The notes under the pieces: model-generated
What the model saw: only the letters and a program-made list of their open reading frames with translations
Database searches by the model: none
What the model was told of the DNA's origin: nothing
Translations under genes and position numbers: made by a program
Source of the DNA: an uncultured Ignavibacteria bacterium
GTDB taxonomy: Bacteria; Bacteroidota; Ignavibacteria; Ignavibacteriales; Ignavibacteriaceae
NCBI GenBank assembly: GCA_937996765.1
Contig: CALKUG010000471.1
Location: 1 to 40,662 of the forward strand
Length of the DNA: 40,662 bases
Direction: 5' to 3'
Part shown: piece by piece, positions 25,014 to 34,979 of the stretch
Layout of the letters: every line of letters begins with the position of its first letter
How positions within the stretch are numbered: position 1 is the stretch's first letter

Positions 25014-26834
25014 ATGAAGAACATTTTTAAATATCACTTCCATTGGAGAGTCAAACAACCCAAAGAGCAATTTTGGACTTTGTTTGCTGACACTAACCGA
25101 TTTAATCATGATACGCATTTACCAACAATAGCCCGAGAAGAATCTATAAATGGAAGCGGGCTGAGTAAAGTACTTTCCTTCAGGAAATATGGAATTAAAG
25201 TAGTCTGGGAAGAAGAACCGTTTGAGTGGAATTTTCCTGAACAGTTTGGTGTACTTAGAAAATATTTAAGCGGTCCGATTAAAGAAATGCAAGTGTTTTG
25301 TACTTTGAAAAGTACTGCAGATGGCTTTACTGAAATAGACTATAAAGTTGAGGCTACACCATCAAATTTGTTGGGCTATATAGCAATTCCCATTCAAATA
25401 GGGTTTCTCTCAAAAAGAGATTTTAGTAGAGCTATAACTCAATACGAAACCAAATTAGTTGAAAAGAAGGTATTGGTTGATGTTTTCAATCGTTCTCAGT
25501 TAAGTACAATAGAAAAGGCGAGGTTAAAAAAGCGAGCAGATGAACTACTAAAATCTTGCGATCAACACAGTAGAATTGACAAACTTATCGAATTAATTGA
25601 ATATGGTGATGATATAGCATTGCATAAGATCAGACCATATGAAATCGCTGATTTATGGGGTGATGATAGAAAAGAGTTACTTAAGCTCTGCCTGTTTGCA
25701 ACACGATTTGGCGTATTGGATTTGCGGTGGGATGTTCTCTGCCCTTCCTGTAGGGGAAATACAGCAAAGGTAACACATCTGGAAAATCTCGACTCCCATG
25801 CTCATTGTGACTCATGCAACATGGATTTTACTGTGAATTTTCATCAGCTTGTAGAAATTACTTTTATTCCGAACCCTTCTATACGTCAAGTCTCCGTTGG
25901 GGCATATTGTATAGGAGGTCCGCAGGTCACTCCTCATCGAGTATTTCAGCAAATAATAGCTGCGGGAGCTGAAGAGCGATTTCAACTGAGCTACTCCCCC
26001 GGTAGTTATGCAGTGGTTAAAGCGGGTAGCAAAAACGCACATTTGCTTCGTATCGATGACTCTTCACAAAATCACAGACTCGATATTATTTTTGCTGCCG
26101 AAGATACTCACTCATTAGAATTCGTGGTTTCACCTCAGTTCGAGTTTCTTGTTATCAACAGCACATCAAATGATGCTCTTGTAATAATCGAAAGAACGAA
26201 GTGGATTGAAACGGCCGCCACAGCAGCCGAAGTAAGCACCTTCCAAACGTTTAGAGACTTGTTTTCGCATCAAGTACTACGTAAGGGTAATGCAATGGCA
26301 GTAGGAAGTCTTGCCATACTGTTTACCGATTTAAAAGGATCCACTTCGCTTTATAGAAATGTGGGTGATGCCACTGCATTTGGATATGTGGTTGATCATT
26401 TCGAAATATTAAAGCAAATTGTTTCAAATAATGATGGCGCTCTTATTAAAACTATTGGCGATGCAATTATGGCGGCGTTTCTTAAGCCAAAAGATGCTTT
26501 GAAGTCAATGGTTGAATCTGTAATTCAACTCAGGGAGTCAGGAATTAATAGCGGTGAACTGCGTCTGAAAGCAGGAATTCACTATGGTTATGCGATAGCG
26601 GTAAATTTGAACAATAACTTGGATTACTTTGGAACCACAGTCAATCTTGCTGCGCGGTTGGAGCAATTTTCGCGTGGTGCCGAAATAATTCTCTCAGAAA
26701 CTGTATTTACAGACAATGAGGTTTCACTCTATTTAAAAGAGATTGAGAGTTTAGTCAAAATCGAACGTATTGAATCTGCAATAAAAGGTTTTGATGAAGA
26801 GAATTTTTATCTCTATCGTGTTTTAGTGCTTTAG
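25014..26834 (+). CDS. Adenylate/guanylate cyclase with SRPBCC-like and Cys4 (DUF5939-like) regions
   Basis: 606 residues from the ATG at 25014; a GTG at 25005 is in frame and possible. Residues 1-140 resemble an SRPBCC/polyketide-cyclase fold (FHWRVKQPKEQFWTLFADTNRFN). About 150-240 is helical. A Cys4 zinc-ribbon-like element (CPSC ... CDSC) sits near 245-270, as in DUF5939-type regions found with cyclases. A beta-rich segment follows. The class III cyclase domain (about 430-600) has the metal Asp in LFTDLKGST (near 439), the second Asp in KTIGDAIMAAF (near 483) and LDYFGTTVNLAARLE with the transition-state Asn and Arg. The residues look catalytically complete; ATP versus GTP use is uncertain. 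There is no membrane segment. Its stop overlaps the uvrB stop by 4 nt. Confidence 0.85.
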   Translation: MKNIFKYHFHWRVKQPKEQFWTLFADTNRFNHDTHLPTIAREESINGSGLSKVLSFRKYGIKVVWEEEPFEWNFPEQFGVLRKYLSGPIKEMQVFCTLKSTADGFTEIDYKVEATPSNLLGYIAIPIQIGFLSKRDFSRAITQYETKLVEKKVLVDVFNRSQLSTIEKARLKKRADELLKSCDQHSRIDKLIELIEYGDDIALHKIRPYEIADLWGDDRKELLKLCLFATRFGVLDLRWDVLCPSCRGNTAKVTHLENLDSHAHCDSCNMDFTVNFHQLVEITFIPNPSIRQVSVGAYCIGGPQVTPHRVFQQIIAAGAEERFQLSYSPGSYAVVKAGSKNAHLLRIDDSSQNHRLDIIFAAEDTHSLEFVVSPQFEFLVINSTSNDALVIIERTKWIETAATAAEVSTFQTFRDLFSHQVLRKGNAMAVGSLAILFTDLKGSTSLYRNVGDATAFGYVVDHFEILKQIVSNNDGALIKTIGDAIMAAFLKPKDALKSMVESVIQLRESGINSGELRLKAGIHYGYAIAVNLNNNLDYFGTTVNLAARLEQFSRGAEIILSETVFTDNEVSLYLKEIESLVKIERIESAIKGFDEENFYLYRVLVL

Positions 26835-28852
26835 CCGTCGAGTTTTTTCTTCAACCTTTCAATTTCGTCTCTAAAGGCAGCGGCTTTCTCAAATTCTAAA
26901 TCTTTAGCTGCTTTACGCATTTCCTCAGTCATTTGCTCTATCAGCTCCAGCTTTTGATCCCGGGTCATATACCGAATCACAGGTTCTGCAACTAAACTTA
27001 TTTCTTGTTGGATAGTTTTTTCGTCGGATTTTCTTAATTCCGCTATTGAGGTTGAAGACATAATTTCTGCAACTGATTTAAAAATGGTTTTAGGTTCAAT
27101 TCCGTTTAATTGATTGTACTCATGTTGTAGTTTTCTACGGCGGATAGTCTCGGAAATAGTGCGTTCCATCGACCCGGTTATAATATTGGCGTACATTATA
27201 ACCTTTCCGTTTACATTTCGAGCAGTTCTTCCCGCAGTCTGTAGCAACGAGCGTTCGCTACGCAAAAATCCTTCTTTATCAGCATCCAAAATTGCTACTA
27301 AGGAAACCTCAGGCATATCCAAGCCCTCACGAAGTAGGTTTACACCAATAAGTACATCGTATTCACCCAATCTAAGGTCGCGAAGTATCGAAACCCGCTC
27401 AAGTGCGTCAATATCAGAATGAATGTATCGGACACGAATTTGTAGGCGTTCAAGGTAATCGCAGAGGTCCTCGGCCATTTTTTTTGTAAGAGTTGTTACC
27501 AGAACCCTTTCTTGAATGGCAGCACGTATGCGAATTTCGTTGATAAGGTCGTCAATTTGATTATCCACGGGACGAACTTCAATTTCTGGGTCAAGTAATC
27601 CCGTAGGGCGAATAATTTGTTCAATAAACACACCACCGGTTTTTTCGAGTTCATAATCTGCAGGCGTAGCTGAAACAAAAATCACTTTATCAATTTTTGA
27701 CTCAAATTCCTCAAATTTCATTGGGCGGTTATCGAGAGCAGAGGGTAAACGAAAACCATGCTCTACCAATGTACCCTTTCTCATACGGTCGCCATTGTAC
27801 ATTGCCCGTACTTGGGGTATAGTTACATGCGATTCATCCACGATTAGAAGAAAATCATTGGGGAAATAATCTAAAAGTGTGTAAGGCCGGGTGCCTGCAT
27901 CCCGTAAATCCATGTGTCGCGAGTAGTTCTCAATTCCTGAACAGTACCCAACTTCTTTCATCATTTCAATATCAAACCGAGTTCTTTGCTCAAGGCGTTG
28001 TGCTTCGAGGTATTTTTCGTTTTCTCTAAAGTATTTGAGCTGTTCCTCCAATTCTGCTTCAATGAGGAGTATGGACTGCTTCATTTTTTCCTTGTCAGTA
28101 ACAAAGTACTTAGCTGGGTAAATGGCAGTTGACTCAATTTCTTCAAGAATATCCCCGGAAATCGAATCAATAATCGAAATTCTTTCTACTTCATCATCCC
28201 AAAATTCAATTCTAATGGCTGAATCTAACTCATAAGCAGGGATTATTTCAACAACATCCCCTCGAACTCTGAATGTACCTCTCGTAAAATCAATGTCATC
28301 TCGTTTATAATAGATATCAATTAACTTTCTGAGGAGTTTTTTTCGAGGTATAATATCGCCTTTGTGAATGAATAGAATTTGTTGTGCATATTCATGGGGA
28401 GCACCTATACCGTAAATACAGCTTACCGAAGCAACTATTATTACATCTTTTCTACCTTCTATAAGCGCAGTTGTGGCTCTTAGGCGAAGTCGATCAATTT
28501 CCTCGTTTATAGACATGTCTTTTTCGATAAATAAGTCCTTCGAAACAACATAAGCTTCCGGTTGATAGTAGTCGTAATAAGAAATAAAAAATTCCACGGA
28601 ATTTTCAGGAAAAAATGACTTAAACTCTCCGTAAAGCTGTGCCGCCAAAGTTTTATTGTGGGATATTATTAGAGTTGGTTTATTAACCTGTGTAATAACG
28701 TTGGAAACAGTAAAAGTTTTACCTGAACCCGTAACACCGAGTAAGGTTTGATATTTTTCACCTGCATTAATACCCTTAACAAGTTCTTCAATAGCTCTTG
28801 GCTGATCGCCTGAAGGGGAATAATTACTGGAAAGTTTAAAAGTTTTAGACAA
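26831..28852 (-). CDS. uvrB: UvrABC excinuclease subunit B
   Basis: 673 residues, the same as E. coli UvrB. It verifies DNA damage delivered by UvrA and recruits UvrC. Seen in order: the Q-motif region SPSGDQPRAIEEL, Walker A GVTGSGKTFT (about 39-48), the DNA-clamping beta hairpin YYDYYQPEAYV, helicase motifs (LLIVDESHVT, FVSATPADYE, QTAGRTARN), and the C-terminal UVR motif AAAFRDEIERLKKKL. The start is TTG at 28852, supported by AGAGG six bases upstream and by alignment of the N-terminus. Its promoter must lie in the ~55 nt between the rlpA terminator and the start. Confidence 0.97.
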   Translation of the reverse strand: MSKTFKLSSNYSPSGDQPRAIEELVKGINAGEKYQTLLGVTGSGKTFTVSNVITQVNKPTLIISHNKTLAAQLYGEFKSFFPENSVEFFISYYDYYQPEAYVVSKDLFIEKDMSINEEIDRLRLRATTALIEGRKDVIIVASVSCIYGIGAPHEYAQQILFIHKGDIIPRKKLLRKLIDIYYKRDDIDFTRGTFRVRGDVVEIIPAYELDSAIRIEFWDDEVERISIIDSISGDILEEIESTAIYPAKYFVTDKEKMKQSILLIEAELEEQLKYFRENEKYLEAQRLEQRTRFDIEMMKEVGYCSGIENYSRHMDLRDAGTRPYTLLDYFPNDFLLIVDESHVTIPQVRAMYNGDRMRKGTLVEHGFRLPSALDNRPMKFEEFESKIDKVIFVSATPADYELEKTGGVFIEQIIRPTGLLDPEIEVRPVDNQIDDLINEIRIRAAIQERVLVTTLTKKMAEDLCDYLERLQIRVRYIHSDIDALERVSILRDLRLGEYDVLIGVNLLREGLDMPEVSLVAILDADKEGFLRSERSLLQTAGRTARNVNGKVIMYANIITGSMERTISETIRRRKLQHEYNQLNGIEPKTIFKSVAEIMSSTSIAELRKSDEKTIQQEISLVAEPVIRYMTRDQKLELIEQMTEEMRKAAKDLEFEKAAAFRDEIERLKKKLDG

Positions 28853-28907
28853 AACAGACCTCTAAAAGAAGGAAAAGATGTAATGAAAGGTAAGCGAAAG
28901 GTTTAAA

Positions 28908-28940
28908 ACAAAAAACCCTGCAAAAAGCAGGGTTTTTTGT
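28908..28940 (-). terminator. Rho-independent terminator of rlpA
   Basis: A perfect 14-bp inverted repeat (28908-28921 and 28927-28940; GC core CCCTGC/GCAGGG) with a 5-nt loop and A/T runs on both sides. It lies 21 nt downstream of rlpA on the minus strand and would function in either direction. Confidence 0.92.
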
Positions 28941-28961
28941 AAGTCGAAGTTAAAATACTAA

Positions 28962-29447
28962 CTAATTTGCTATTACCGGCTGGTTATTGCCTGCCAAAGT
29001 TACTATTTTAAGGGAAACACGGGCTGTACCGTGGTCTAATATGCCGAGTTCGCGAGCAGCCGCTTTAGATAAATCTAATTCGCGACCGCGGATGAAAGGA
29101 CCTCTGTCGTTTATGCGTACTACAACAGACCTTCCATTTCGAGGATTGGTTACCTGTAAAAGAGTGCCAAAAGGCAGTTTCTTATGGGCGGCGGTGAAAG
29201 CTTCCATATTATATACTTCACCATTTGCTGTTTTCCGTCCATTGAACTCATGGCCATACCAAGACACTTTTATTATCCCTTTGTCGATCATTGCTATTTG
29301 TGATTCTTGTGTCGAAACAACTTCAGCCATCTCTAATGTGTCAGATGCTATTGGCTCTGCTATAGCCTGAGTAGTTTCGTTAGCAACATAGAATCCGATA
29401 ATCAACAAAGTTACGGAGAACAAAAGCGCTTTAACTAATGACCTCAT
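28962..29447 (-). CDS. rlpA: RlpA-like septal ring/DPBB lipoprotein-type protein
   Basis: 161 residues. A signal peptide or N-terminal anchor (VKALLFSVTLLIIGFYVA) precedes a double-psi beta-barrel: VSWYGHEFNGRKTANGE, AAHKKLPFGTLLQVTN, VRINDRGPFIRGRELDLS with the conserved Asp, and AARELGI. There is no SPOR domain, and no lipobox Cys is present, unlike E. coli RlpA. RlpA homologues bind or cleave glycan strands at the division septum; enzymatic activity varies. AGAGGT precedes the ATG. Confidence 0.9.
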   Translation of the reverse strand: MRSLVKALLFSVTLLIIGFYVANETTQAIAEPIASDTLEMAEVVSTQESQIAMIDKGIIKVSWYGHEFNGRKTANGEVYNMEAFTAAHKKLPFGTLLQVTNPRNGRSVVVRINDRGPFIRGRELDLSKAAARELGILDHGTARVSLKIVTLAGNNQPVIAN

Positions 29448-29795
29448 TGTACCTCTTTGTTTTAGTTAATGAATTTACAATGCAAAGTTAGCCCCCGCTT
29501 CGGGCTTAACCTATGGAAAAGGGGGTTATGAGGTTGTATGAAAGTCAAATTAGACTTTTCGACTATAATAGTTAAAAAGTCGGCATATTGCATATTTTTT
29601 CACTTTTTTTATTTGGAAAAAATTGGAGCTATTTTAGGCACTTAATTAAATTCGCGCAGTATAATCAAATAATGTAGTAGTTTTGTCTGACGGCGTTGGC
29701 ATTTTAACCAACTTTTGGTGAAAAGTAAAGACATACTCTCAAAAAGATTTTGATATAACACAAGTAACATAACATATAAAATGTAAGGTGAAGTG
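29448..29795. other. Divergent spacer, 348 nt, no gene seen
   Basis: Holds promoters for rlpA (minus) and the alpha-2-macroglobulin gene (plus). Small inverted repeats (AAAGTC/GACTTT near 29538-29554; GTTGG/CCAAC near 29694-29712) are visible but weak. A reverse-strand frame at 29642-29881 runs into the macroglobulin gene and is not convincing. Confidence 0.5.
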
Positions 29796-32700
29796 ATGAA
29801 AACAACGATTTTATCACCTTTTTTGGCTAAAAGGAAAAGAGTTTTCCTGTTTTTAACAGCAGTATTAATAACAACAATCACATTCCTTGGTTTTAGCTGG
29901 AAATTAAACGAGAATGAAGCATTCTCTATTTACACAAAGGAATTCCATTCTGTAGGCGAAGAGATTATGCTGAATGTTGCAACTGGCGTGTCTAACCAAG
30001 CTTTTAGGATAACAATACTAAAGATGAATAATCCTTTAGAGAGTTATAGCACCGACCCCACCTTGTTTTCTATACCCATTAAAGATATTGTCAGAAACTC
30101 AGGTAACGTACTGAAACATTATTCTGAATATAAGGTGGTTAATATTCCAAAAGAATCAACCTCTTGGAAAGCAAGCACTCTTTCTATAGGGAAAGTAGAG
30201 GAGCAGGGTTATTTCCTGATTAGAGTCGAGACGGAGAATCAAATAAGCTATTATCCTACTATTGTTAGCGACTACGATCTTGTTACTTTAAGCAATGGTA
30301 CTTCTAACATGGTTGCGTATGCTCTCAATAAAATGAGTGGAGAACCGTTAAAAAAGGTTCGTATGATTGTAAAATCGGATAGCACTCAACAAGAAATTCC
30401 AACTAATTATCAAGGATATGCCTTTTTTTCATCAGAGAATATGAAAAATAATGAGGGTATAATAACTGCATTAGTAGAAGGTAACTTTATATTAACTACA
30501 CAAACTTACTTTTCTAACTATCGCTCACAAAAAAATCTTCAGGGGTACATATACACCAACCAACCGGTTTACCGTCCAAATAGTGAAGTGGCATTTAAAG
30601 CCATATTAAGGTATAAGGATGGTAGTAAAACTCAGCTGCCTGCCCCTAATACATCGGCTAAAATCACTGTTTTTTCACCAAAACAGAATAAAATACTCGA
30701 AAAACAAGCTTCTTTGTCGGATTTGGGAACATTGGCAGAAAAATTAACCATTACTGAAGCTGCTGAGGTGGGTCGTTATAGTATCGTTGTAGAGGTGGGT
30801 GCAGAAAAGGTTTACGGTGTTTTCACGGTTGAAGAATACAAAAAACCTGAATTCAAGGTTGCTGTAAAACTCGATAAGACTCAATTTCAACCTAATGAGA
30901 TAATAAAAGGCACAGTTACGGCGGATTATTATTTTGGTGAAAAAGTTAAAAATGGAACGGTAACCGTAAAAGTATTTAAAAGAGAGTTTTATATACCCTG
31001 GTGGTATAGAAGTCAATATATGTACTATTATGCAAAAATGTATCCTTTATGGCGCGGAACCCCCGAATTAGTAAACTCTATTTCCGGAGAGCCGGATGGA
31101 GAAGGAAATTATACTTTTAACTTCCCTGCAGCGTCAGCGGGTGACAGAGCAATGGAGTACATATTCCAAGCTGAAGTTACAGATAACTCAGGGAGGGTAA
31201 TTTCGGGAAGCGCTACCGGTGTGGTGTCAAAAGCGTCGTTTATGATATCGGCTACCACAAACAAGTATTTCTACAAAAAAGGCGAATCGGTTGATTTAAC
31301 AGTAAACGCTACCGACTATAGCTACCAACCAATTAAAACTGACTTCACAGTAATTATAAGTAAAAAAGATACAAAAGGTAAAGAAAACATACTCGATACC
31401 CTCAATGCAAAAACGGATAGCACGGGCAAAGGAATAGTTTCGTACATCGCTAACGAAATAGGAGCCTATTCTTACAAAATAATTGCCAAAGACAAACAAA
31501 ATAATACTGTTACTGATGAAGGAACATTTTATGTTCCTGGTCCGGGTGAATGGTATTATGCTGAAAGTGGGCAATCCCTTTCCATTTCCACCGACAAAGA
31601 ACTGTATCAAGTAGGCGATACTGCAACTGTTGTTATAACAACACCGAAGAATTTAGAGGTTGCAACATTAAGTATTTCTACAACAGCTGAGATTATGGCC
31701 CAAACAATTAGAATTAAGCCGGGTGAATCGTATATAACAACTGTTATAGTAACTGAAGAAAAACACCAAAGAGGATTTTTGATTAGTGTAAGCGGTTATT
31801 CGAAAGGAGAATTTTATTCCGGTGAAAAACAAGTAACCGTAATTCCAACAAACAAACTTTTAACTATAACAACTGTTACAGATAAGAATCAATATGAACC
31901 TGGTGAAAAAGTAAGTCTAAAAGTTAGGATAACGGATAATAATGGCCGTCCGGTAGAGAATGCTGAATTCTCGGTTTCTACGATTGATGAAGCTCTTTTG
32001 GCAATCAAAAGTTTTGAAAATGAAGAAATTAGCAAGTTTTTTAATCCTGCTGACTATAATTATCTTTCAATAACACGCAGAAGCGAACAGAGATATAACG
32101 ATAGTTATGCAACGCTTAGTAGAAATAAGATTTTATACGATTCATACTTGGATAATAAAGAGGTTGCAAATAAATATTATGAGCGCGATATAAAAGTAAC
32201 AGGTGTAATAGAACTTGAAAATATAGAATCGTGGCGCGAAAATGATTTAAAAGTGTATTTCATCTCGAAATCCGAAGGGAAAATGGTTGATTTTGACAAG
32301 CAAGGGGAATTCTTCGGGTACATTTCGAAATCGGATACAGTTCAAGTGGTTGTGGTGTATCAAAATTTGGTTGTTGGCTCGAGCAAAATTGTTACCAAAG
32401 AAAATGCAGGAGACCAAATAGTTATTCCGATAAAGACTGAAGAACTTTATCGTTATTACGGCGGAGGTGCTTACGCGCAGCATCCCGTTGCAGCAGAGGC
32501 AATGGGATTAGATAGACAAAATGGTGGCAGGGAATTGATGATGAAATCAACAACCGAAGATGAAGCCGCCCCTCCCACAGCACTTGTTCAGCCAGATGTG
32601 AGAGAAAAATTTGTTGATGCAGCATATTGGGAGCCGTTTGTAATAACTGACCAAAACGGCGAGGCAAGTATTTCCTACTTACTGCCTGATAATCTTACCA

Positions 32701-34781
32701 CCTGGATTACTGATATCAAAGCTGTAACAGCAGATACCAAGTCCGGTGAAAAATCGTTTTCAATCGTGGCACGTAAGAATCTTATGATAAGAGTCGAAAA
32801 TCCACGTTTTTATCGCGAAAAAGACACAATAACCATTCACACTGTTATTCATAATTATTTGAGTGGCAAAAAATCTGTGCAAATTAAATCTGAGTTTAAA
32901 AACGCAGAATTAATAAAATCCTCGAACTCTCAAATTTCAGTTCAAAAGGGTATGGCAAAAGGTACAATATCAATTGCCTCACAATCAGAAGAGCGAGTGA
33001 GCTACACATTAGTGGTAAACAGCCCAAATGACAGTGTAAAAATTTATACTGAAGCTTTAACAAACGAAGAATCTGATGCGGTTAAAATTGCAATTCCGAT
33101 TCTTGCTTATGGTGTTAAAGAGGTAGTTTATAACAACGGAGAGATTGGGCAGAACTCACAAACATATTCCTCCTCATTTGAAATTCCTGAAAGTTCAAAT
33201 CCCTTATCCGCAAATCTTGCTCTTTCTATAACCCCATCTTTGGGTGGTACTGTATTACAATCGCTGGATGATCTCATTGAGTATCCTTACGGTTGTGTGG
33301 AACAGACAATGAGTAGATTTTTACCGGCAATCATAACAGCATCTACATTGAAGGAACTGCGTTTACCCCAAACCGATAAAATAAAAAACGAACTTCCGAA
33401 AGTTGTTGAGGCAGGGCTAAAACGCTTATATGATATGCAACATGGCGATGGAGGATGGGGCTGGTGGAAAAACGATAACACTAATCCTTATATGACTTCG
33501 TATGTGGTGTATGGCCTCTCCTATGCTAAATCGTTAGGGTATGACATTAGAGAATCGGTTCTTAACCAAGGTTTGGCAAAGCTTGAGCAGATATTAACTG
33601 AAGAAACCGGTTTTGATAACGCGACTAATCTCGCTTATGGTTATTTCGCTTATAGTGCAGCAGTAAAGTTCTTGGGAAAAGAAATGCCACAACAAATTAA
33701 AAATAATCTTCTGCAAAAGAAGGTTAAAAAGTTGAGTGATTTTGAATTGGCACTTTACTCATTGGCATTTATTTCCGCAAACGAACGAGAGAGTGCAAGA
33801 CCATTTATTACACGATTAAAAGAGAATGGTGAAGATCTCGCCTTGGTAACATATTGGGGCGATTCAGAACGCTACTACTATTGGACTGATGACAGGGTAC
33901 AAACCACAGCATTTGCGGTTAAAGCATTGTTAGCGTTTGGAGAGAACAACGAGATAGCCTCAAGAGGAATTCGTTGGCTGCTTAAACAACAGCAAGGTTT
34001 TTCTTGGAGATCAACACAGCAAACAGCAACCGTATTATTTGCTCTTACCGATTACCTGAGAGCAACTTCTGAGCTAGAATCAAACTACACCGCTATCATC
34101 AAAGTTAACGGCAAAGTAGTAGGCGAAATATCGGTAAATAAAGAAAACATCTTACAACAACCAAAGGTGATTACGGTTAGTGCTCCGACACTCAAAGTAG
34201 GAAAAAATGAAATAGAAGTAGAAAAACGTGGCACCGGAGTAGTTTATTTTTCATCAATTACTTCTTACTACAATCAGAATGCAAATCTATCGCATCCTTC
34301 ACCGGAGTTAAATATTTCCAGAGAATACTACAAACTGGAAATGGCTCCAAAAAGAGAAGGCGGATTTAATTACAATAAAACTTCTGCCAAGAATTTGGTA
34401 AGCGGAGATGTTGTACTCGTTAAAATTAAAGTAAAAAGCAAAACAAGCGGAGCTAATTACTTAATGGTAGAAGATATGTTGCCATCGGGATTTGAAGTAA
34501 TCAAAGAAGACGAACTTTATGAGATTAAAGGAGAAGCCCTTTACAATGGTTCCTATTACGGTCATTATCCTTGGAGATGGTCGTACTCTCAGCGTGAGTT
34601 TAGAGATGAACGAGTTTCATTTTTTGTGACCTATGGTGAAAAGGAAATGGAGTTCACTTATTTGATGCGCGCGCAATTGCCCGGAACGGTGAACGTAATG
34701 CCGGCGGAAGTTCAGCTTATGTACTATCCTGAAATTCGTTCAGTTTCAGAAATAAATAAAATGAGTATAAAATTGAAATAA
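29796..34781 (+). CDS. Bacterial alpha-2-macroglobulin with thioester motif
   Basis: 1,661 residues from the ATG at 29796, behind AAGGTG. The N-terminus is basic then hydrophobic (VFLFLTAVLITTITFLGF), an anchor or signal without a lipobox. MG domains follow, including the bacterial hallmarks NQPVYRPNSEV and FTVEEYKKPEFKV. A bait-like, low-complexity stretch is near 885-930 (AYAQHPVAAEAMG, TEDEAAPPT). LPDNLTTWITDIKAVT marks the conserved MG domain before the thioester domain. YPYGCVEQTMSRFLP carries the intact C-x-E-Q thioester (Cys1167, Gln1170) and GDGGWGWWKND opens the alpha/alpha toroid. The C-terminal domain ends MYYPEIRSVSE. It should trap proteases that attack the envelope. The usual neighbour PBP1C is absent here. 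A strong terminator follows, so it is probably a single-gene unit. Confidence 0.93.
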   Translation: MKTTILSPFLAKRKRVFLFLTAVLITTITFLGFSWKLNENEAFSIYTKEFHSVGEEIMLNVATGVSNQAFRITILKMNNPLESYSTDPTLFSIPIKDIVRNSGNVLKHYSEYKVVNIPKESTSWKASTLSIGKVEEQGYFLIRVETENQISYYPTIVSDYDLVTLSNGTSNMVAYALNKMSGEPLKKVRMIVKSDSTQQEIPTNYQGYAFFSSENMKNNEGIITALVEGNFILTTQTYFSNYRSQKNLQGYIYTNQPVYRPNSEVAFKAILRYKDGSKTQLPAPNTSAKITVFSPKQNKILEKQASLSDLGTLAEKLTITEAAEVGRYSIVVEVGAEKVYGVFTVEEYKKPEFKVAVKLDKTQFQPNEIIKGTVTADYYFGEKVKNGTVTVKVFKREFYIPWWYRSQYMYYYAKMYPLWRGTPELVNSISGEPDGEGNYTFNFPAASAGDRAMEYIFQAEVTDNSGRVISGSATGVVSKASFMISATTNKYFYKKGESVDLTVNATDYSYQPIKTDFTVIISKKDTKGKENILDTLNAKTDSTGKGIVSYIANEIGAYSYKIIAKDKQNNTVTDEGTFYVPGPGEWYYAESGQSLSISTDKELYQVGDTATVVITTPKNLEVATLSISTTAEIMAQTIRIKPGESYITTVIVTEEKHQRGFLISVSGYSKGEFYSGEKQVTVIPTNKLLTITTVTDKNQYEPGEKVSLKVRITDNNGRPVENAEFSVSTIDEALLAIKSFENEEISKFFNPADYNYLSITRRSEQRYNDSYATLSRNKILYDSYLDNKEVANKYYERDIKVTGVIELENIESWRENDLKVYFISKSEGKMVDFDKQGEFFGYISKSDTVQVVVVYQNLVVGSSKIVTKENAGDQIVIPIKTEELYRYYGGGAYAQHPVAAEAMGLDRQNGGRELMMKSTTEDEAAPPTALVQPDVREKFVDAAYWEPFVITDQNGEASISYLLPDNLTTWITDIKAVTADTKSGEKSFSIVARKNLMIRVENPRFYREKDTITIHTVIHNYLSGKKSVQIKSEFKNAELIKSSNSQISVQKGMAKGTISIASQSEERVSYTLVVNSPNDSVKIYTEALTNEESDAVKIAIPILAYGVKEVVYNNGEIGQNSQTYSSSFEIPESSNPLSANLALSITPSLGGTVLQSLDDLIEYPYGCVEQTMSRFLPAIITASTLKELRLPQTDKIKNELPKVVEAGLKRLYDMQHGDGGWGWWKNDNTNPYMTSYVVYGLSYAKSLGYDIRESVLNQGLAKLEQILTEETGFDNATNLAYGYFAYSAAVKFLGKEMPQQIKNNLLQKKVKKLSDFELALYSLAFISANERESARPFITRLKENGEDLALVTYWGDSERYYYWTDDRVQTTAFAVKALLAFGENNEIASRGIRWLLKQQQGFSWRSTQQTATVLFALTDYLRATSELESNYTAIIKVNGKVVGEISVNKENILQQPKVITVSAPTLKVGKNEIEVEKRGTGVVYFSSITSYYNQNANLSHPSPELNISREYYKLEMAPKREGGFNYNKTSAKNLVSGDVVLVKIKVKSKTSGANYLMVEDMLPSGFEVIKEDELYEIKGEALYNGSYYGHYPWRWSYSQREFRDERVSFFVTYGEKEMEFTYLMRAQLPGTVNVMPAEVQLMYYPEIRSVSEINKMSIKLK

Positions 34782-34814
34782 AACTCAATTTCTCAGATTC
34801 AAGAAAAACGAGCT

Positions 34815-34852
34815 TGGGTAGGAATCCGATTCCCGATTCCTACCCATTTTTT
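34815..34852 (+). terminator. Rho-independent terminator
   Basis: A perfect 12-bp stem, TGGGTAGGAATC (34815-34826) / GATTCCTACCCA (34835-34846), followed by a T run. It terminates the macroglobulin gene. Confidence 0.92.
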
Positions 34853-34979
34853 GTTTAAACAATCCAAAAAGGCCCAAAAACAGCCAATAATATCAAGAAA
34901 AAGCACTTTACCCTCCATGGCATAAATTTTGCAAATTATATTCCAAAGTGATTTATCAACTTCAAAAAAGGTTAATCAA

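Noticed and set aside
28987..29370. 127-codon frame opposite rlpA
   Set aside because: Fully antisense to the double-psi barrel gene, which has clear motifs and a good ribosome binding site.
29642..29881. 79-codon reverse frame in the rlpA/macroglobulin spacer
   Set aside because: Overlaps the start of the macroglobulin gene, no recognisable protein and no good ribosome binding site.
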